A DNA stretch of 14,408 nt from Burkholderiales bacterium (GTDB lineage: Bacteria > Pseudomonadota > Gammaproteobacteria > Burkholderiales > SG8-39), in the NCBI GenBank assembly GCA_017880745.1, contig JADGRR010000022.1:1-14408 (forward strand), in the 5' to 3' direction. A model generated the notes under the pieces. That model was not told the origin of the DNA. It searched no databases and was given only the letters and a program-made list of their open reading frames with translations. Numbering within the stretch: the first letter of the stretch is position 1; each line of letters opens with the position of its first letter. Positions 1-10,253 of this stretch are shown piece by piece. Made by a program: the position numbers and the translations under genes.

Positions 1-670
1 GCGAACCCACCACCTCGATTTCGACGCGGCGGTTCTTGGCGCGGCCTTCCTTGGTCTTGTTGTCGGCGATCGGCTGCGACTCGCCTTTGCCTTCCGTGTA
101 AATACGGTTGGCTTCGATGCCTTTGCTCACCAGGTACGCTTTGACCGCGTCGGCGCGCCGCAGCGACAGCTTCTTGTTGTAGGCATCGCTGCCGATGCTG
201 TCGGTGTGGCCGATAGCGATGATCACTTCCAGGTTCACCGCTTTCAACTTGCCCACCAGGTCGTCGAGTTTCGCCTTGCCTTCAGGCTTGAGCACGGCCT
301 TGTCGAAGTCGAAGTGCGCATCGGCGGCCATGGTCACTTTTTCGCTGACCGGCTTGGGCGCGGCAGGCGGTGCAGGCGGAGCGGGCGTCGGCGCGGGAGC
401 AGGCGGGGGCGCAATGGCTGGGGCTGGGGCCGGGGCCGGCGCCGGGGCAGGCACGGGCTTCTTCGGCACGAGGTCGGGATCGCATTCTTCGGTCGCCATG
501 GCCGGAGCCCAGTAGCCAGCATGCCAGCAAAGTCCGGTGGCGTTCTTGACGTACATGCCACTTGACCCCCAATAGCCTTGCCCGACCTCCGCAACGGCGG
601 TGTTCGCTCCGATACCGAGCGCAAGCGCGGCGGCAAGGATCAAGCCGAATTGTTTGACTGTTTTGTTCAT
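1..670 (-). CDS. OmpA-family envelope protein, peptidoglycan-binding C-terminal domain (3' end cut by window edge)
   Basis: The frame runs from ATG at 670 and is still open at base 1. The 223 visible residues end just after the NRRVEIEV motif that closes OmpA-like domains, so only a few residues are missing. Residues 1-27 form a signal peptide (MNKTVKQ, a hydrophobic run, then AVA). Residues about 30-70 are a short module with GYWGSSG, GLCW, GYW and ECDPDLVPK. Residues 72-107 are a Pro/Ala linker and about 108-223 an OmpA C-terminal domain. D157 in GHTDSIG and R172 in LSLRRA match the residues that bind diaminopimelate in this family. There is no beta-barrel, so it is probably a periplasmic or outer-membrane-attached peptidoglycan linker rather than a porin. 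GAGGGG lies 7 bases before the ATG. The deaminase gene ends 64 bases upstream on the same strand. It is a paralogue of the gene at 2135-2821. Confidence 0.9.
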   Translation of the reverse strand, partial: MNKTVKQFGLILAAALALGIGANTAVAEVGQGYWGSSGMYVKNATGLCWHAGYWAPAMATEECDPDLVPKKPVPAPAPAPAPAPAIAPPPAPAPTPAPPAPPAAPKPVSEKVTMAADAHFDFDKAVLKPEGKAKLDDLVGKLKAVNLEVIIAIGHTDSIGSDAYNKKLSLRRADAVKAYLVSKGIEANRIYTEGKGESQPIADNKTKEGRAKNRRVEIEVVGS

Positions 671-733
671 GTTTTTTCCCCTCAATGAAGTTCGATCATG
701 CTTCGCAGTGAAAACTTTACCTCATCAGCTTTG

Positions 734-2083
734 TTAAGCCTTTGTTTCCATTGACAGCCTATTTTGCCACAAAACGGCCAGGTTTTCTAGATCATTTTTC
801 GGCGGAATTTTCAGCGTCCGGTTTTCGACCAACAGGCGGCCCGCGACCCAGACGTGGCTGACATTTTCACGGCCAGCCGCGTAGACGATGTGCGAGATCG
901 GATCGTAGCACGGCAGCATGTCGGGCGCGATGAACTCTATCGCCGTCAGGTCGGCAAATTTGCCGGGTTCGATCGATCCGATGGCGTGGTCCAGGCGCAG
1001 CGCGCGCGCGCCGTCCAGCGTTGCCATCGACAAGGCCCGATGGGCGGGCAGGGCACGCGCATCTGCGCCGACCGCCTTGGCGAGCAGCGCCGCCTGGCGC
1101 ATTTCCTGGAACAAGTCGAGGCGGTTGTTGCTGGCCGGGCCGTCCGTTCCCAGGCCGATATTGACGCCCGCTGCCACCATGCGTGCCACCGGCGCAAAGC
1201 CGTTGGCAAACTTGAGATTGGATGAAGGGCAGTGCGCAACCGAGCTGCCGTTTTGCACAAGGAGCTCGATTTCCTCCTGCGTGAGGTGGATTGCATGCAC
1301 CGCGATCAGGTTCGGGCCGACCAGTCCCAGGCGACGCAGCCGTTCCAGCGGCCGCACCCCGTGCTGTGCGAGGCTGCGCTCGATCTCGTCCTGCGTTTCG
1401 TGCACATGCATATGCACCGGCAGATCCAGTTCCTCGGCCAGAGTGATCAGCCGCGAAAACGTCTTGTCGCTCACGGTATAGGGCGCGTGCGGCGCCATGC
1501 AGAAAGAAAGCAGCGGTTGCTCGCGCAGCGCATCGCGCAGGGCCAGGCCCTTGGCCACATAGTCGTCGGCGTCGGTAGCATAGGCACTGGGAAAATCGAT
1601 GACGATCAGGCCCAGCGCCGCGCGCATGCCCATGTCGAGCGCAGCCCGCGCGGCCTCGCCAGGATAGAAATACATTTCATTGAAGCAGGTGATGCCGCCG
1701 CGCAGCATCTCGGCGCAGGCGAGCAAGGTGCCGTCGTAGACGAACTGCGGCGAAACGTGCTTGGCCTCGGCCGGCCAGATGCGCTCCTGCAGCCATTGCA
1801 TCAGCGGCATATCGTCGGCAAGACCTCGCATCAGCGCCATGGACGCATGGGTGTGCAGGTTGACCATGCCGGGGATGAGCGCGTGCTGAGGCAAGGATAC
1901 GCGCTCGGCCGCAAGGTACGCGGCCTGCGCCCGGGCCCGGGGCAGCACGGCGACGATGCGTCCGTCGCGCACCGCAACGCTATGGTCTTCGAGCACGCGC
2001 TTCGCCGGGTTGACCGGAATTATCCAGCGTGCGTCGACTAGCAGGTCTATTGGTTCCGGATTCGATCCCACGTCAGCACTCAT
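734..2083 (-). CDS. TRZ/ATZ-family amidohydrolase, probable 5'-methylthioadenosine/S-adenosylhomocysteine deaminase
   Basis: This is a 449-residue cytosolic metal-dependent amidohydrolase. The subgroup deaminates ring amino groups; the MTA/SAH deaminase type is the usual call for this betaproteobacterial form, but the substrate cannot be fixed from sequence. Visible metal and catalytic motifs are H77-T-H79 (NLHTHASM), H199 (APHAPYT), H226 with E229 (HMHVHET), HAIH near 263-266 and D314 (GTDGPASNN). The small N-terminal beta segment (DLLVDARWIIPV) and the C-terminal segment (GSIEPGKFADL) form the composite beta-sandwich of the family. The length is typical. I chose ATG at 2081-2083; a TTG at 2084-2086 is also in frame. 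No good Shine-Dalgarno is visible: a run of eight T from a terminator lies immediately upstream. An OmpA gene follows 64 bases downstream. In related genomes this gene sits near ubiG and ompA. Confidence 0.9.
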   Translation of the reverse strand: MSADVGSNPEPIDLLVDARWIIPVNPAKRVLEDHSVAVRDGRIVAVLPRARAQAAYLAAERVSLPQHALIPGMVNLHTHASMALMRGLADDMPLMQWLQERIWPAEAKHVSPQFVYDGTLLACAEMLRGGITCFNEMYFYPGEAARAALDMGMRAALGLIVIDFPSAYATDADDYVAKGLALRDALREQPLLSFCMAPHAPYTVSDKTFSRLITLAEELDLPVHMHVHETQDEIERSLAQHGVRPLERLRRLGLVGPNLIAVHAIHLTQEEIELLVQNGSSVAHCPSSNLKFANGFAPVARMVAAGVNIGLGTDGPASNNRLDLFQEMRQAALLAKAVGADARALPAHRALSMATLDGARALRLDHAIGSIEPGKFADLTAIEFIAPDMLPCYDPISHIVYAAGRENVSHVWVAGRLLVENRTLKIPPKNDLENLAVLWQNRLSMETKA

Positions 2084-2084
2084 C

Positions 2085-2113
2085 AAAAAAAAGCCCCGCG
2101 CAAGAGGCGGGGC
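2085..2113 (-). terminator. Intrinsic terminator of the OmpA-family gene at 2135-2821
   Basis: Read on the - strand, GCCCCGC (2113-2107), a 7-base loop (2106-2100) and GCGGGGC (2099-2093) form a perfect 7-bp GC-only stem followed by eight T (2092-2085). It starts 21 bases after the OmpA stop codon. The T-run ends one base before the ATG of the next gene, so the terminator occupies the position where that gene's ribosome binding site should be. Confidence 0.88.
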
Positions 2114-2134
2114 CTATTGCACGGGGCAACTTGC

Positions 2135-2821
2135 TTATTTCGCTAGTCCCTTGATTTCCACCACTGCGCGTCGGTTCGGTGCGAGGCACGCGATCAGGGC
2201 CTTGCGGTCCTTGCCGTCCGGGCACGATTTGATCTGCAGCGTCTTGCCCATGCCCATAGTGTCGATCTTGGATGCGTCGACGCCTTTCTGCACCAGATAA
2301 GCTTTCACCGCATTGGCGCGTCTCTCCGACAGCTTCTGGTTGTATTGCTGCGAGCCGAGGCGGTCGGTGTAGCCGGAGACCAGAATCAGCTCCACCGTGG
2401 CGCATTGCGGCAGCTTGGCCACGACCTCCTGGTCCAGCTTGGCCATGGCAGCTTTTCTCAACACCGCCTTGTCGAATTCGAACGTTTCGTCCGTGCCGAA
2501 CGTTACGGTGGCGTCGCAGCGCTTGGGCGCAGCGGCCGCCGGCGCCGGCGCAGGCGCGGGCGCGGGTGTCGGAGCAGCGCGCGGCGCAGGCGGCGGCGCA
2601 ACGGGGGCCGGGGCAGCGGGCTTGGGCACCAGGTCCGGATCGCACTCCATGACTGCCATCGCCGGCGTCCAATAGCCGGAACGCCAGCACAGACCGTAAG
2701 GATCCTTGACTATCGCGCCTGAACTTTGCCAATAGCCGTCCGCGCTTTGAGCCATGGCCGGCGCGCACAGCATCGCGGACAACGCCACGATCGAGGTACC
2801 CACAATCCTGATTGTTTTCAT
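2135..2821 (-). CDS. OmpA-family envelope protein, peptidoglycan-binding C-terminal domain
   Basis: This is a complete 228-residue protein. Residues 1-24 are a signal peptide ending AMA before QSADGYW. Residues 29-67 repeat the short module of its paralogue (GYWQSSG, GLCW, GYWTPAMA, ECDPDLVPK). Residues 68-99 are an Ala/Pro linker and about 101-228 the OmpA C-terminal domain. D153 in GYTDRLG and R168 in LSERRAN are the expected peptidoglycan contacts. Compared with its paralogue it has extra cysteines: C102, C140, C200 and C212, the last two in a short insertion before NRRAVVEI, where a disulfide is plausible. GAGGGAG lies about 5 bases before the ATG. It is divergent from gyrA, has a candidate promoter at 2887-2916 and is followed by a strong terminator. 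This is the OmpA gene usually found beside gyrA in Betaproteobacteria. There is no N-terminal barrel, so it should not be called a porin. Confidence 0.93.
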   Translation of the reverse strand: MKTIRIVGTSIVALSAMLCAPAMAQSADGYWQSSGAIVKDPYGLCWRSGYWTPAMAVMECDPDLVPKPAAPAPVAPPPAPRAAPTPAPAPAPAPAAAAPKRCDATVTFGTDETFEFDKAVLRKAAMAKLDQEVVAKLPQCATVELILVSGYTDRLGSQQYNQKLSERRANAVKAYLVQKGVDASKIDTMGMGKTLQIKSCPDGKDRKALIACLAPNRRAVVEIKGLAK

Positions 2822-2886
2822 TTTGCTCCCTCTTCAATTACCCGGTGAACGGATTACAGCAATTCTTCCTTTGAGCCTTGCGCACC

Positions 2887-2916
2887 ATAATACAACAGAT
2901 CCCCGGACTGGGGCAA
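2887..2916 (-). promoter_or_regulatory. Candidate sigma70 promoter for the OmpA-family gene
   Basis: On the - strand, TTGCCC (2916-2911), an 18-base spacer and TATTAT (2892-2887) make a fair sigma70 match. The predicted start near 2880 would give a leader of about 60 bases before the ATG at 2821. This is a pattern match only. Confidence 0.45.
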
Positions 2917-2978
2917 AGCGCGGGCCGGGCCAACCGGATCCAATTCCTCCGCTTGAATGGTCAGAGGGCGGCTCCGCG

Positions 2979-2987
2979 TGCTAAACT
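2979..2987 (+). promoter_or_regulatory. Candidate extended -10 promoter for gyrA
   Basis: TG-C-TAAACT matches the extended -10 form (TGn before the -10 hexamer). No good -35 element is seen at the normal spacing. Transcription would start near 2994 and leave a leader of about 107 bases before gyrA. This is a weak match, offered because it is the best one in the interval. Confidence 0.25.
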
Positions 2988-3002
2988 TCAATGCTTTTTT
3001 CA

Positions 3003-3026
3003 GCCGCGATTTGCGGCACTTTTTTT
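3003..3026 (+). terminator. Hairpin with U-tract in the gyrA leader (terminator- or attenuator-like)
   Basis: GCCGC (3003-3007), the loop GATTT and GCGGC (3013-3017) form a 5-bp stem, followed by AC and seven T (3020-3026). No + strand gene lies upstream to be terminated, and gyrA starts 75 bases downstream. If the RNA starts before 3000 this could act as a weak attenuator. The stem is short, so function is uncertain. Confidence 0.3.
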
Positions 3027-3100
3027 GGGGCGGTAACGACAAGGGGCCACCCCTTTAGACGCTCCGATTTTGTGGCAAACACTTAGACAATTCGCTCGTC

Positions 3101-5692
<2,592 letters not shown>

Positions 5693-5737
5693 CGCGGAAC
5701 GCCATCCATTACGCGTCTCCCATGCGAAAGGATAATC

Positions 5738-6823
5738 GTGGCACGAGTGTTCAATTTCAGCGCAGGCCCGGCGGTATTGCCGGAGACGGTGCTGCAGCAG
5801 GCTGCAGCGGAGATGCTCGACTGGCATGGCAGCGGCATGTCGGTGATGGAGATGAGCCACCGCGGCAAGGAATTCATTTCGATACACGCAGAGGCGGAAA
5901 AGGACCTGCGCGAACTGCTGGCCGTGCCGGCGAACTACAAGGTGCTGTTCCTGCAGGGAGGCGCGATCGCGGAGAACGCCATCGTGCCGATGAACCTGCT
6001 GCGCGGTCACACCGTGGCCGACTACGTCAACACCGGCGAATGGTCGAAAAAGTCGATCAAGGAAGCGAAGAAATACTGCAGTGTGAATGTCGCCGCCTCG
6101 AGTGAGGACAAGAAGTTCACCTATATCCCGCCGCAGCAGAGCTGGAAGTTGTCAAAAGACGCGGGCTACGTACACATCTGTTCCAACGAAACCATCGGCG
6201 GCCTGGAGTACCACTGGGTGCCCGACACCGGCGCCGTGCCGCTGGTGGCCGACATGTCCTCGCATCTCTTGTCGCGCCCGGTGGAAGTGGCGAAGTACGG
6301 ATTGATCTACGGCGGGGCGCAGAAGAACATCGGGCCGGCGGGGTTGACGCTGGTGATCGTGCGCGACGACCTCATCGGCCAGGCAGCGGCATTTACGCCC
6401 TCGGCTTTCGACTACAAGCAGCAGGCCGAGGCCGATTCCATGTTCAATACGCCGCCGACCTATGCCATCTATATCGCCGGGCTGGTGTTCAAGTGGCTGA
6501 AAGCACAGGGCGGGCTCGCCGCGATCGAACGGCGCAATATCGCCAAGGCCAAACTCCTGTACGACTACCTCGACCAGAGCAAATTCTTCGTCAGCCCGGT
6601 CGAGCCGCGCGACCGCTCGCGCATGAACGTGCCGTTCAAGCTCAAGAATGAGGGGCTGGACGAGGAGTTCCTCAAGGGGTCGAAGGCGCACGGCATGGTG
6701 CAGTTGAAGGGCCACCGATCCGTCGGCGGCATGCGCGCCTCGATCTACAATGCCATGCCCATCGAAGGCGTCCGGCAACTGGTCGCGTACCTGCGCGAGT
6801 TCGAGGACCGATATGGGAAATGA
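5738..6823 (+). CDS. serC: Phosphoserine aminotransferase
   Basis: PLP-dependent transaminase that makes O-phosphoserine from 3-phosphohydroxypyruvate and glutamate; the same enzyme acts in the DXP-dependent pyridoxal phosphate pathway. It has 361 residues, the normal length. The start is GTG at 5738, giving MARVFNFSAGPAVLPE, with AAAGGA five bases upstream. The PLP lysine is K196 in YGGAQKNIGPAG. The segments FLQGGAIAEN (71-80) and HICSNETIGG (146-155) are typical of SerC. The stop codon overlaps the serA ATG by 4 bases, so the two serine genes are probably translationally coupled. Confidence 0.97.
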   Translation: MARVFNFSAGPAVLPETVLQQAAAEMLDWHGSGMSVMEMSHRGKEFISIHAEAEKDLRELLAVPANYKVLFLQGGAIAENAIVPMNLLRGHTVADYVNTGEWSKKSIKEAKKYCSVNVAASSEDKKFTYIPPQQSWKLSKDAGYVHICSNETIGGLEYHWVPDTGAVPLVADMSSHLLSRPVEVAKYGLIYGGAQKNIGPAGLTLVIVRDDLIGQAAAFTPSAFDYKQQAEADSMFNTPPTYAIYIAGLVFKWLKAQGGLAAIERRNIAKAKLLYDYLDQSKFFVSPVEPRDRSRMNVPFKLKNEGLDEEFLKGSKAHGMVQLKGHRSVGGMRASIYNAMPIEGVRQLVAYLREFEDRYGK

Positions 6824-8016
6824 GCATGCCTGAGCGCAAACCTTTTGAAATCCTGGTGCTGAACAATATCGCCCAGGTCGGGCTGAAGCGCCTGCCCGCT
6901 GAGCGCTATCACATCGACAAGGAAGCGGCACACCCCGATGCCATCCTGCTGCGTTCGCAGGATCTGCACGAGATGACGATCGCGCCTTCCGTGAAGGCTA
7001 TCGGCCGCGCCGGCGCCGGCACCAACAATATTCCGGTGAAGGCGATGAGCGAGCGCGGCGTGCCGGTGTTCAATGCGCCCGGAGCCAACGCCAACGCGGT
7101 GAAGGAACTGGTGCTCGCGGGAATGCTGATCGCGGCGCGCAATCTTGCGCCGGCGCTGGAATTCGTGCGCGCCATCAAGGGCGAGGACGAACTCATGGCG
7201 AAGCGCGTCGAGGAGGGCAAGAAGCAATTCGCCGGCATGGAACTGCCGCAGCATACGCTCGGCGTCATCGGCCTGGGGAAGATCGGGAGCCTGGTTGCCG
7301 ACGCGGCGATCCATCTGGGCATGAACGTGCTCGGCTATGATCCGGAGATCACGGTGGATGCGGCCTGGAGCCTGCCGGCGCAGGTGAAGAAGGCGCATTC
7401 CATCGACGAGGTGCTGAAGGCCAGCCATTTTGTGACGGTGCACGTGCCGCTGCTGCCGCAGACGCGCAATCTGGTGAACGCGAAAAATCTGGAACTGGTG
7501 CGTCCCGGCACCATCCTGCTCAATTTCTCGCGCGAAGGCATCGTCGACAGCGCGGCGGTGGTCGAGGCGCTCGCCGCGCACAAGCTCAAGTACTACGTGA
7601 CCGATTTTCCGGACAGCCGGCTTGCCGGCGTGCCCGGCGTGATCGCGCTGCCGCACCTCGGCGCATCCACGCGCGAAGCCGAGGACAATTGCGCCGTGAT
7701 GGTGGCGGACCAGGTGCGCGAATACCTCGAGCACGGCAATGTGTCCAATGCGGTCAACTTTCCGGACATGACCATGCCGCGCGAGTCGCCCTACCGCGTC
7801 GCCATCGCCAACGCCAACGTGCCCAATATGGTAGCGCAGATTTCCTCAACCATCGCCAAGGCTGGCCTGAACATCCACAACATGCTGAACAAGTCCAAGG
7901 GCGAGATGGCCTACACCCTGGTCGACGTCGACAGCGCGGCTACGCCGGATTTGGTGGCGCAACTCACCAAGATCGGCGGCGTGCTCGCGGTGCGCTACCT
8001 GCCGCTGCGGGATTGA
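6820..8016 (+). CDS. serA: D-3-phosphoglycerate dehydrogenase, short form with ACT domain
   Basis: First step of serine synthesis: oxidises 3-phosphoglycerate to 3-phosphohydroxypyruvate with NAD. It has 398 residues. The nucleotide-binding motif GLGKIG is at 151-156 with D174 (GYDPE) favouring NAD. Catalytic R238 (NFSREG) and H279 (LPHLGAST) are present. The usual DVF-x-x-E-P motif with its catalytic Glu is replaced by TDFPDSR (261-267), as in a distinct short SerA group (TDFP type). Residues about 325-398 form an ACT domain, which in this family can bind serine for feedback control. The ATG at 6820 overlaps the serC stop (ATGA); ATG at 6826 is an alternative. pheA follows 7 bases downstream. 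Its place between serC and pheA is not the most common order. Confidence 0.94.
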   Translation: MSMPERKPFEILVLNNIAQVGLKRLPAERYHIDKEAAHPDAILLRSQDLHEMTIAPSVKAIGRAGAGTNNIPVKAMSERGVPVFNAPGANANAVKELVLAGMLIAARNLAPALEFVRAIKGEDELMAKRVEEGKKQFAGMELPQHTLGVIGLGKIGSLVADAAIHLGMNVLGYDPEITVDAAWSLPAQVKKAHSIDEVLKASHFVTVHVPLLPQTRNLVNAKNLELVRPGTILLNFSREGIVDSAAVVEALAAHKLKYYVTDFPDSRLAGVPGVIALPHLGASTREAEDNCAVMVADQVREYLEHGNVSNAVNFPDMTMPRESPYRVAIANANVPNMVAQISSTIAKAGLNIHNMLNKSKGEMAYTLVDVDSAATPDLVAQLTKIGGVLAVRYLPLRD

Positions 8017-8023
8017 TGCCGGG

Positions 8024-9091
8024 ATGAGCGAGGAGCTGGGCAAGCTGCGCGGGCGCATCGACGCGCTTGACGAGCGCCTGCTGGGCATTCTGAACGAGCG
8101 CGCGCGGCTGGCGCATGCGGTGGGCAAGCTCAAACAGGGGAACAAAGTATACCGGCCCGAGCGCGAAGCCCAGGTGCTGCGCCGGATACTCGAAAAGAAC
8201 CGCGGACCGCTCGGCAAGGACGCGCTCGCCCGGGTGTATGCGGAAATCATCTCCGCCTGCCGCGCGCTGGAGCAGCCGCTGGCAGTGTCCTATCTCGGCC
8301 CCGCCGGCACCTTCAGCGAGATGGCGGTAATGAAAGTTTTCGGCAGCGGCGTGCGCGCGCAGCCCTGCGGTTCCATCGACGAAGTGTTCCGCCAGGCCGA
8401 AACCGGCGGCGTCAATTACGGTGTAGTGCCGGTGGAGAATTCGAGCGAAGGGGCGATCGACCGGACGCACGACCTCTTGCTCAGCACGCCGCTCAAGATC
8501 TGCGCCGAGACGGTGCTGCGCGTGCGCCAGCACCTGATGTCCAAGTCGGGTTCTCTGAAAAAAATCGCGCGCGTTTACTCCCATGCGCAATCGCTGGCGC
8601 AGTGCAACCAGTGGTTGAACCGCAAACTGCCCGACGCCGAGCGCATTCCCGTGGCGAGCAACTCCGAGGCGGCGCGCCTGGCAGCGCAGGAAGCGGGCGC
8701 GGCGGCCATTGCCGGCGATGTCGCCGTCCAGCGCCACGGCCTGAAACTGGTGGCGAGGAATATCGAGGACGATCCGAACAACACCACGCGCTTTCTGGTG
8801 CTTGGCGACCACGATGCCGCGCCCTCGGGCAAGGACCTCACATCGATTGTCATGTCGGCGCCCAACCGGCCTGGCGCGGTGCACGCGCTCCTCACACCCA
8901 TCGCCAGGCACGGCGTGAGCATGAGCCGGCTGGAATCACGCCCGGCGCGCACCGGGCGCTGGGAATACATGTTTTACATCGATGTGCAGGGTCATCGCCA
9001 GGATCCCAAGGTGGCCAAGGCGCTGGCCGAACTGGAAAAGCTCGCGCCATTCCTCAAGATTCTGGGTTCCTACCCCGCTGCGGTACTCTAG
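8024..9091 (+). CDS. pheA: Bifunctional chorismate mutase / prephenate dehydratase (P-protein)
   Basis: Converts chorismate to prephenate and then to phenylpyruvate, the committed branch to phenylalanine. It has 355 residues, typical for a P-protein. Residues 1-85 are an AroQ-type mutase helix bundle (LRGRIDALDERLL, then K41, R44 and E46 in the substrate region). Residues about 88-262 are the dehydratase domain (SYLGPAGTFSE, VPVENSSEGAI at 135-144, NNTTRF at 252-257 with the catalytic TRF). Residues about 272-350 are an ACT domain with GAVH (284-287) and ESRP (304-307), the pair that binds Phe for feedback inhibition. The start at ATG 8024 gives the usual N-terminus; the ribosome binding site is weak and coupling from serA, which ends 7 bases before, is likely. 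Confidence 0.97.
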   Translation: MSEELGKLRGRIDALDERLLGILNERARLAHAVGKLKQGNKVYRPEREAQVLRRILEKNRGPLGKDALARVYAEIISACRALEQPLAVSYLGPAGTFSEMAVMKVFGSGVRAQPCGSIDEVFRQAETGGVNYGVVPVENSSEGAIDRTHDLLLSTPLKICAETVLRVRQHLMSKSGSLKKIARVYSHAQSLAQCNQWLNRKLPDAERIPVASNSEAARLAAQEAGAAAIAGDVAVQRHGLKLVARNIEDDPNNTTRFLVLGDHDAAPSGKDLTSIVMSAPNRPGAVHALLTPIARHGVSMSRLESRPARTGRWEYMFYIDVQGHRQDPKVAKALAELEKLAPFLKILGSYPAAVL

Positions 9092-9124
9092 CCATTCAGT
9101 ACACCGGCAGCCGCTCCCATACTC

Positions 9125-10249
9125 ATGTCGGACATCATGGACCTTTGCGAACTTTCTCCCGCCTACGTGCGCGCCATCGCGCCTTATCAACCGGGCAAGC
9201 CGATCACGGAACTCGCGCGCGAGTTCGGACTCGACGAGGGTTCGATCGTGAAACTGGCTTCAAACGAGAACCCGCGCGGGCTGTCGCCGAAAGCGCTTGC
9301 CGCGATCCAGGCGGCGTTGCCGGATCTCGCACGCTACCCGGACGGTTTCGAGCTGACGCAGGCGCTGTCGCAGCGGCTTGGCGTGCCGATGCAGCAAATC
9401 GTGCTCGGCAACGGCTCGAACGATGTGCTCGAGCTCGCGGGCATGGCGTTTCTCGCGCCCGGCTGCTCGGCGGTCTATTCGCAGCACGCTTTCGCCGTCT
9501 ATCCGCTGGCGACGCAGGCGCGCGGCGCGCACAGCATCGCCGTGCCGGCGAAGAACTTCGGCCACGACCTCGAGGCGATGCTTGCCGCGATCCGGCCCGA
9601 TACCCACGTGGTGTTCATCGCCAACCCGAACAATCCGACCGGCACCATGCTGACCGCCGCAGAGCTCGAGTCCTTCCTGCGCCGGGCGCCAAAGAACGTC
9701 GTCGTCGTGGTGGACGAAGCCTACAACGAGTATCTCGATCCGGTTTTGCGCTGCCCGAGCATTGCCTGGCTCGCGCGCTTTCCCAACCTGATCGTGACGC
9801 GCACCTTCTCCAAGGTCTACGGGCTGGCCGGCCTGCGGGTCGGTTACGCCGTGTGCCACCCGGAGGTCGCGGCGCTGCTCAACCGCGTGCGCCAGCCGTT
9901 CAATGTCAATAACCTCGCCATCGTAGCTGCCATCGCCGCGCTCGCGGACCAGGACTTTGTGCGCGACAGCTACGAGCTCAACGTCGCCGGCATGGCGCAA
10001 CTGCTCGATGGATGCAGGCGGATGGGCCTCGCCTGGATTCCTTCGTACGGCAACTTCGTCAGCGTCGAAATCCAGCGCGCAGGCAACGAGAGTCAGGCAG
10101 GCGCGGTGTTCCAGAAGCTGTTGCGCCTAGGCGTGATCGTGCGTCCGTTGGCCAATTACGGCATGCCCGACCATCTGCGCGTGACCATCGGTCTGGCGCG
10201 GGAGAACACGCGCTTCCTCGAAGCACTGGACGCGGTGCTCAAGGCCTGA
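9125..10249 (+). CDS. hisC: Histidinol-phosphate / aromatic aminotransferase
   Basis: Class I/II PLP aminotransferase of the HisC group, 374 residues. The PLP lysine is K230 in TFSKVYGLAGLRVGY. Other family motifs are LASNENPRG near 41-49, ANPNNPTG, VVDEAYNEY, and near the end LRVTIG, which holds the Arg that contacts the substrate. HisC proteins transaminate imidazole-acetol phosphate; copies located between pheA and tyrA are commonly taken to serve Phe and Tyr synthesis as well, and context favours that here. Whether this is the only hisC in the genome cannot be seen. The 33-base gap after pheA has no clear Shine-Dalgarno. ATG at 9137 is an alternative start. Confidence 0.95.
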   Translation: MSDIMDLCELSPAYVRAIAPYQPGKPITELAREFGLDEGSIVKLASNENPRGLSPKALAAIQAALPDLARYPDGFELTQALSQRLGVPMQQIVLGNGSNDVLELAGMAFLAPGCSAVYSQHAFAVYPLATQARGAHSIAVPAKNFGHDLEAMLAAIRPDTHVVFIANPNNPTGTMLTAAELESFLRRAPKNVVVVVDEAYNEYLDPVLRCPSIAWLARFPNLIVTRTFSKVYGLAGLRVGYAVCHPEVAALLNRVRQPFNVNNLAIVAAIAALADQDFVRDSYELNVAGMAQLLDGCRRMGLAWIPSYGNFVSVEIQRAGNESQAGAVFQKLLRLGVIVRPLANYGMPDHLRVTIGLARENTRFLEALDAVLKA

Positions 10250-10253
10250 GCGC

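Noticed and set aside
410..460. GC-rich alternating repeats in the OmpA genes (also about 2530-2620).
   Set aside because: They encode the Pro/Ala linkers of the proteins and need no separate explanation.
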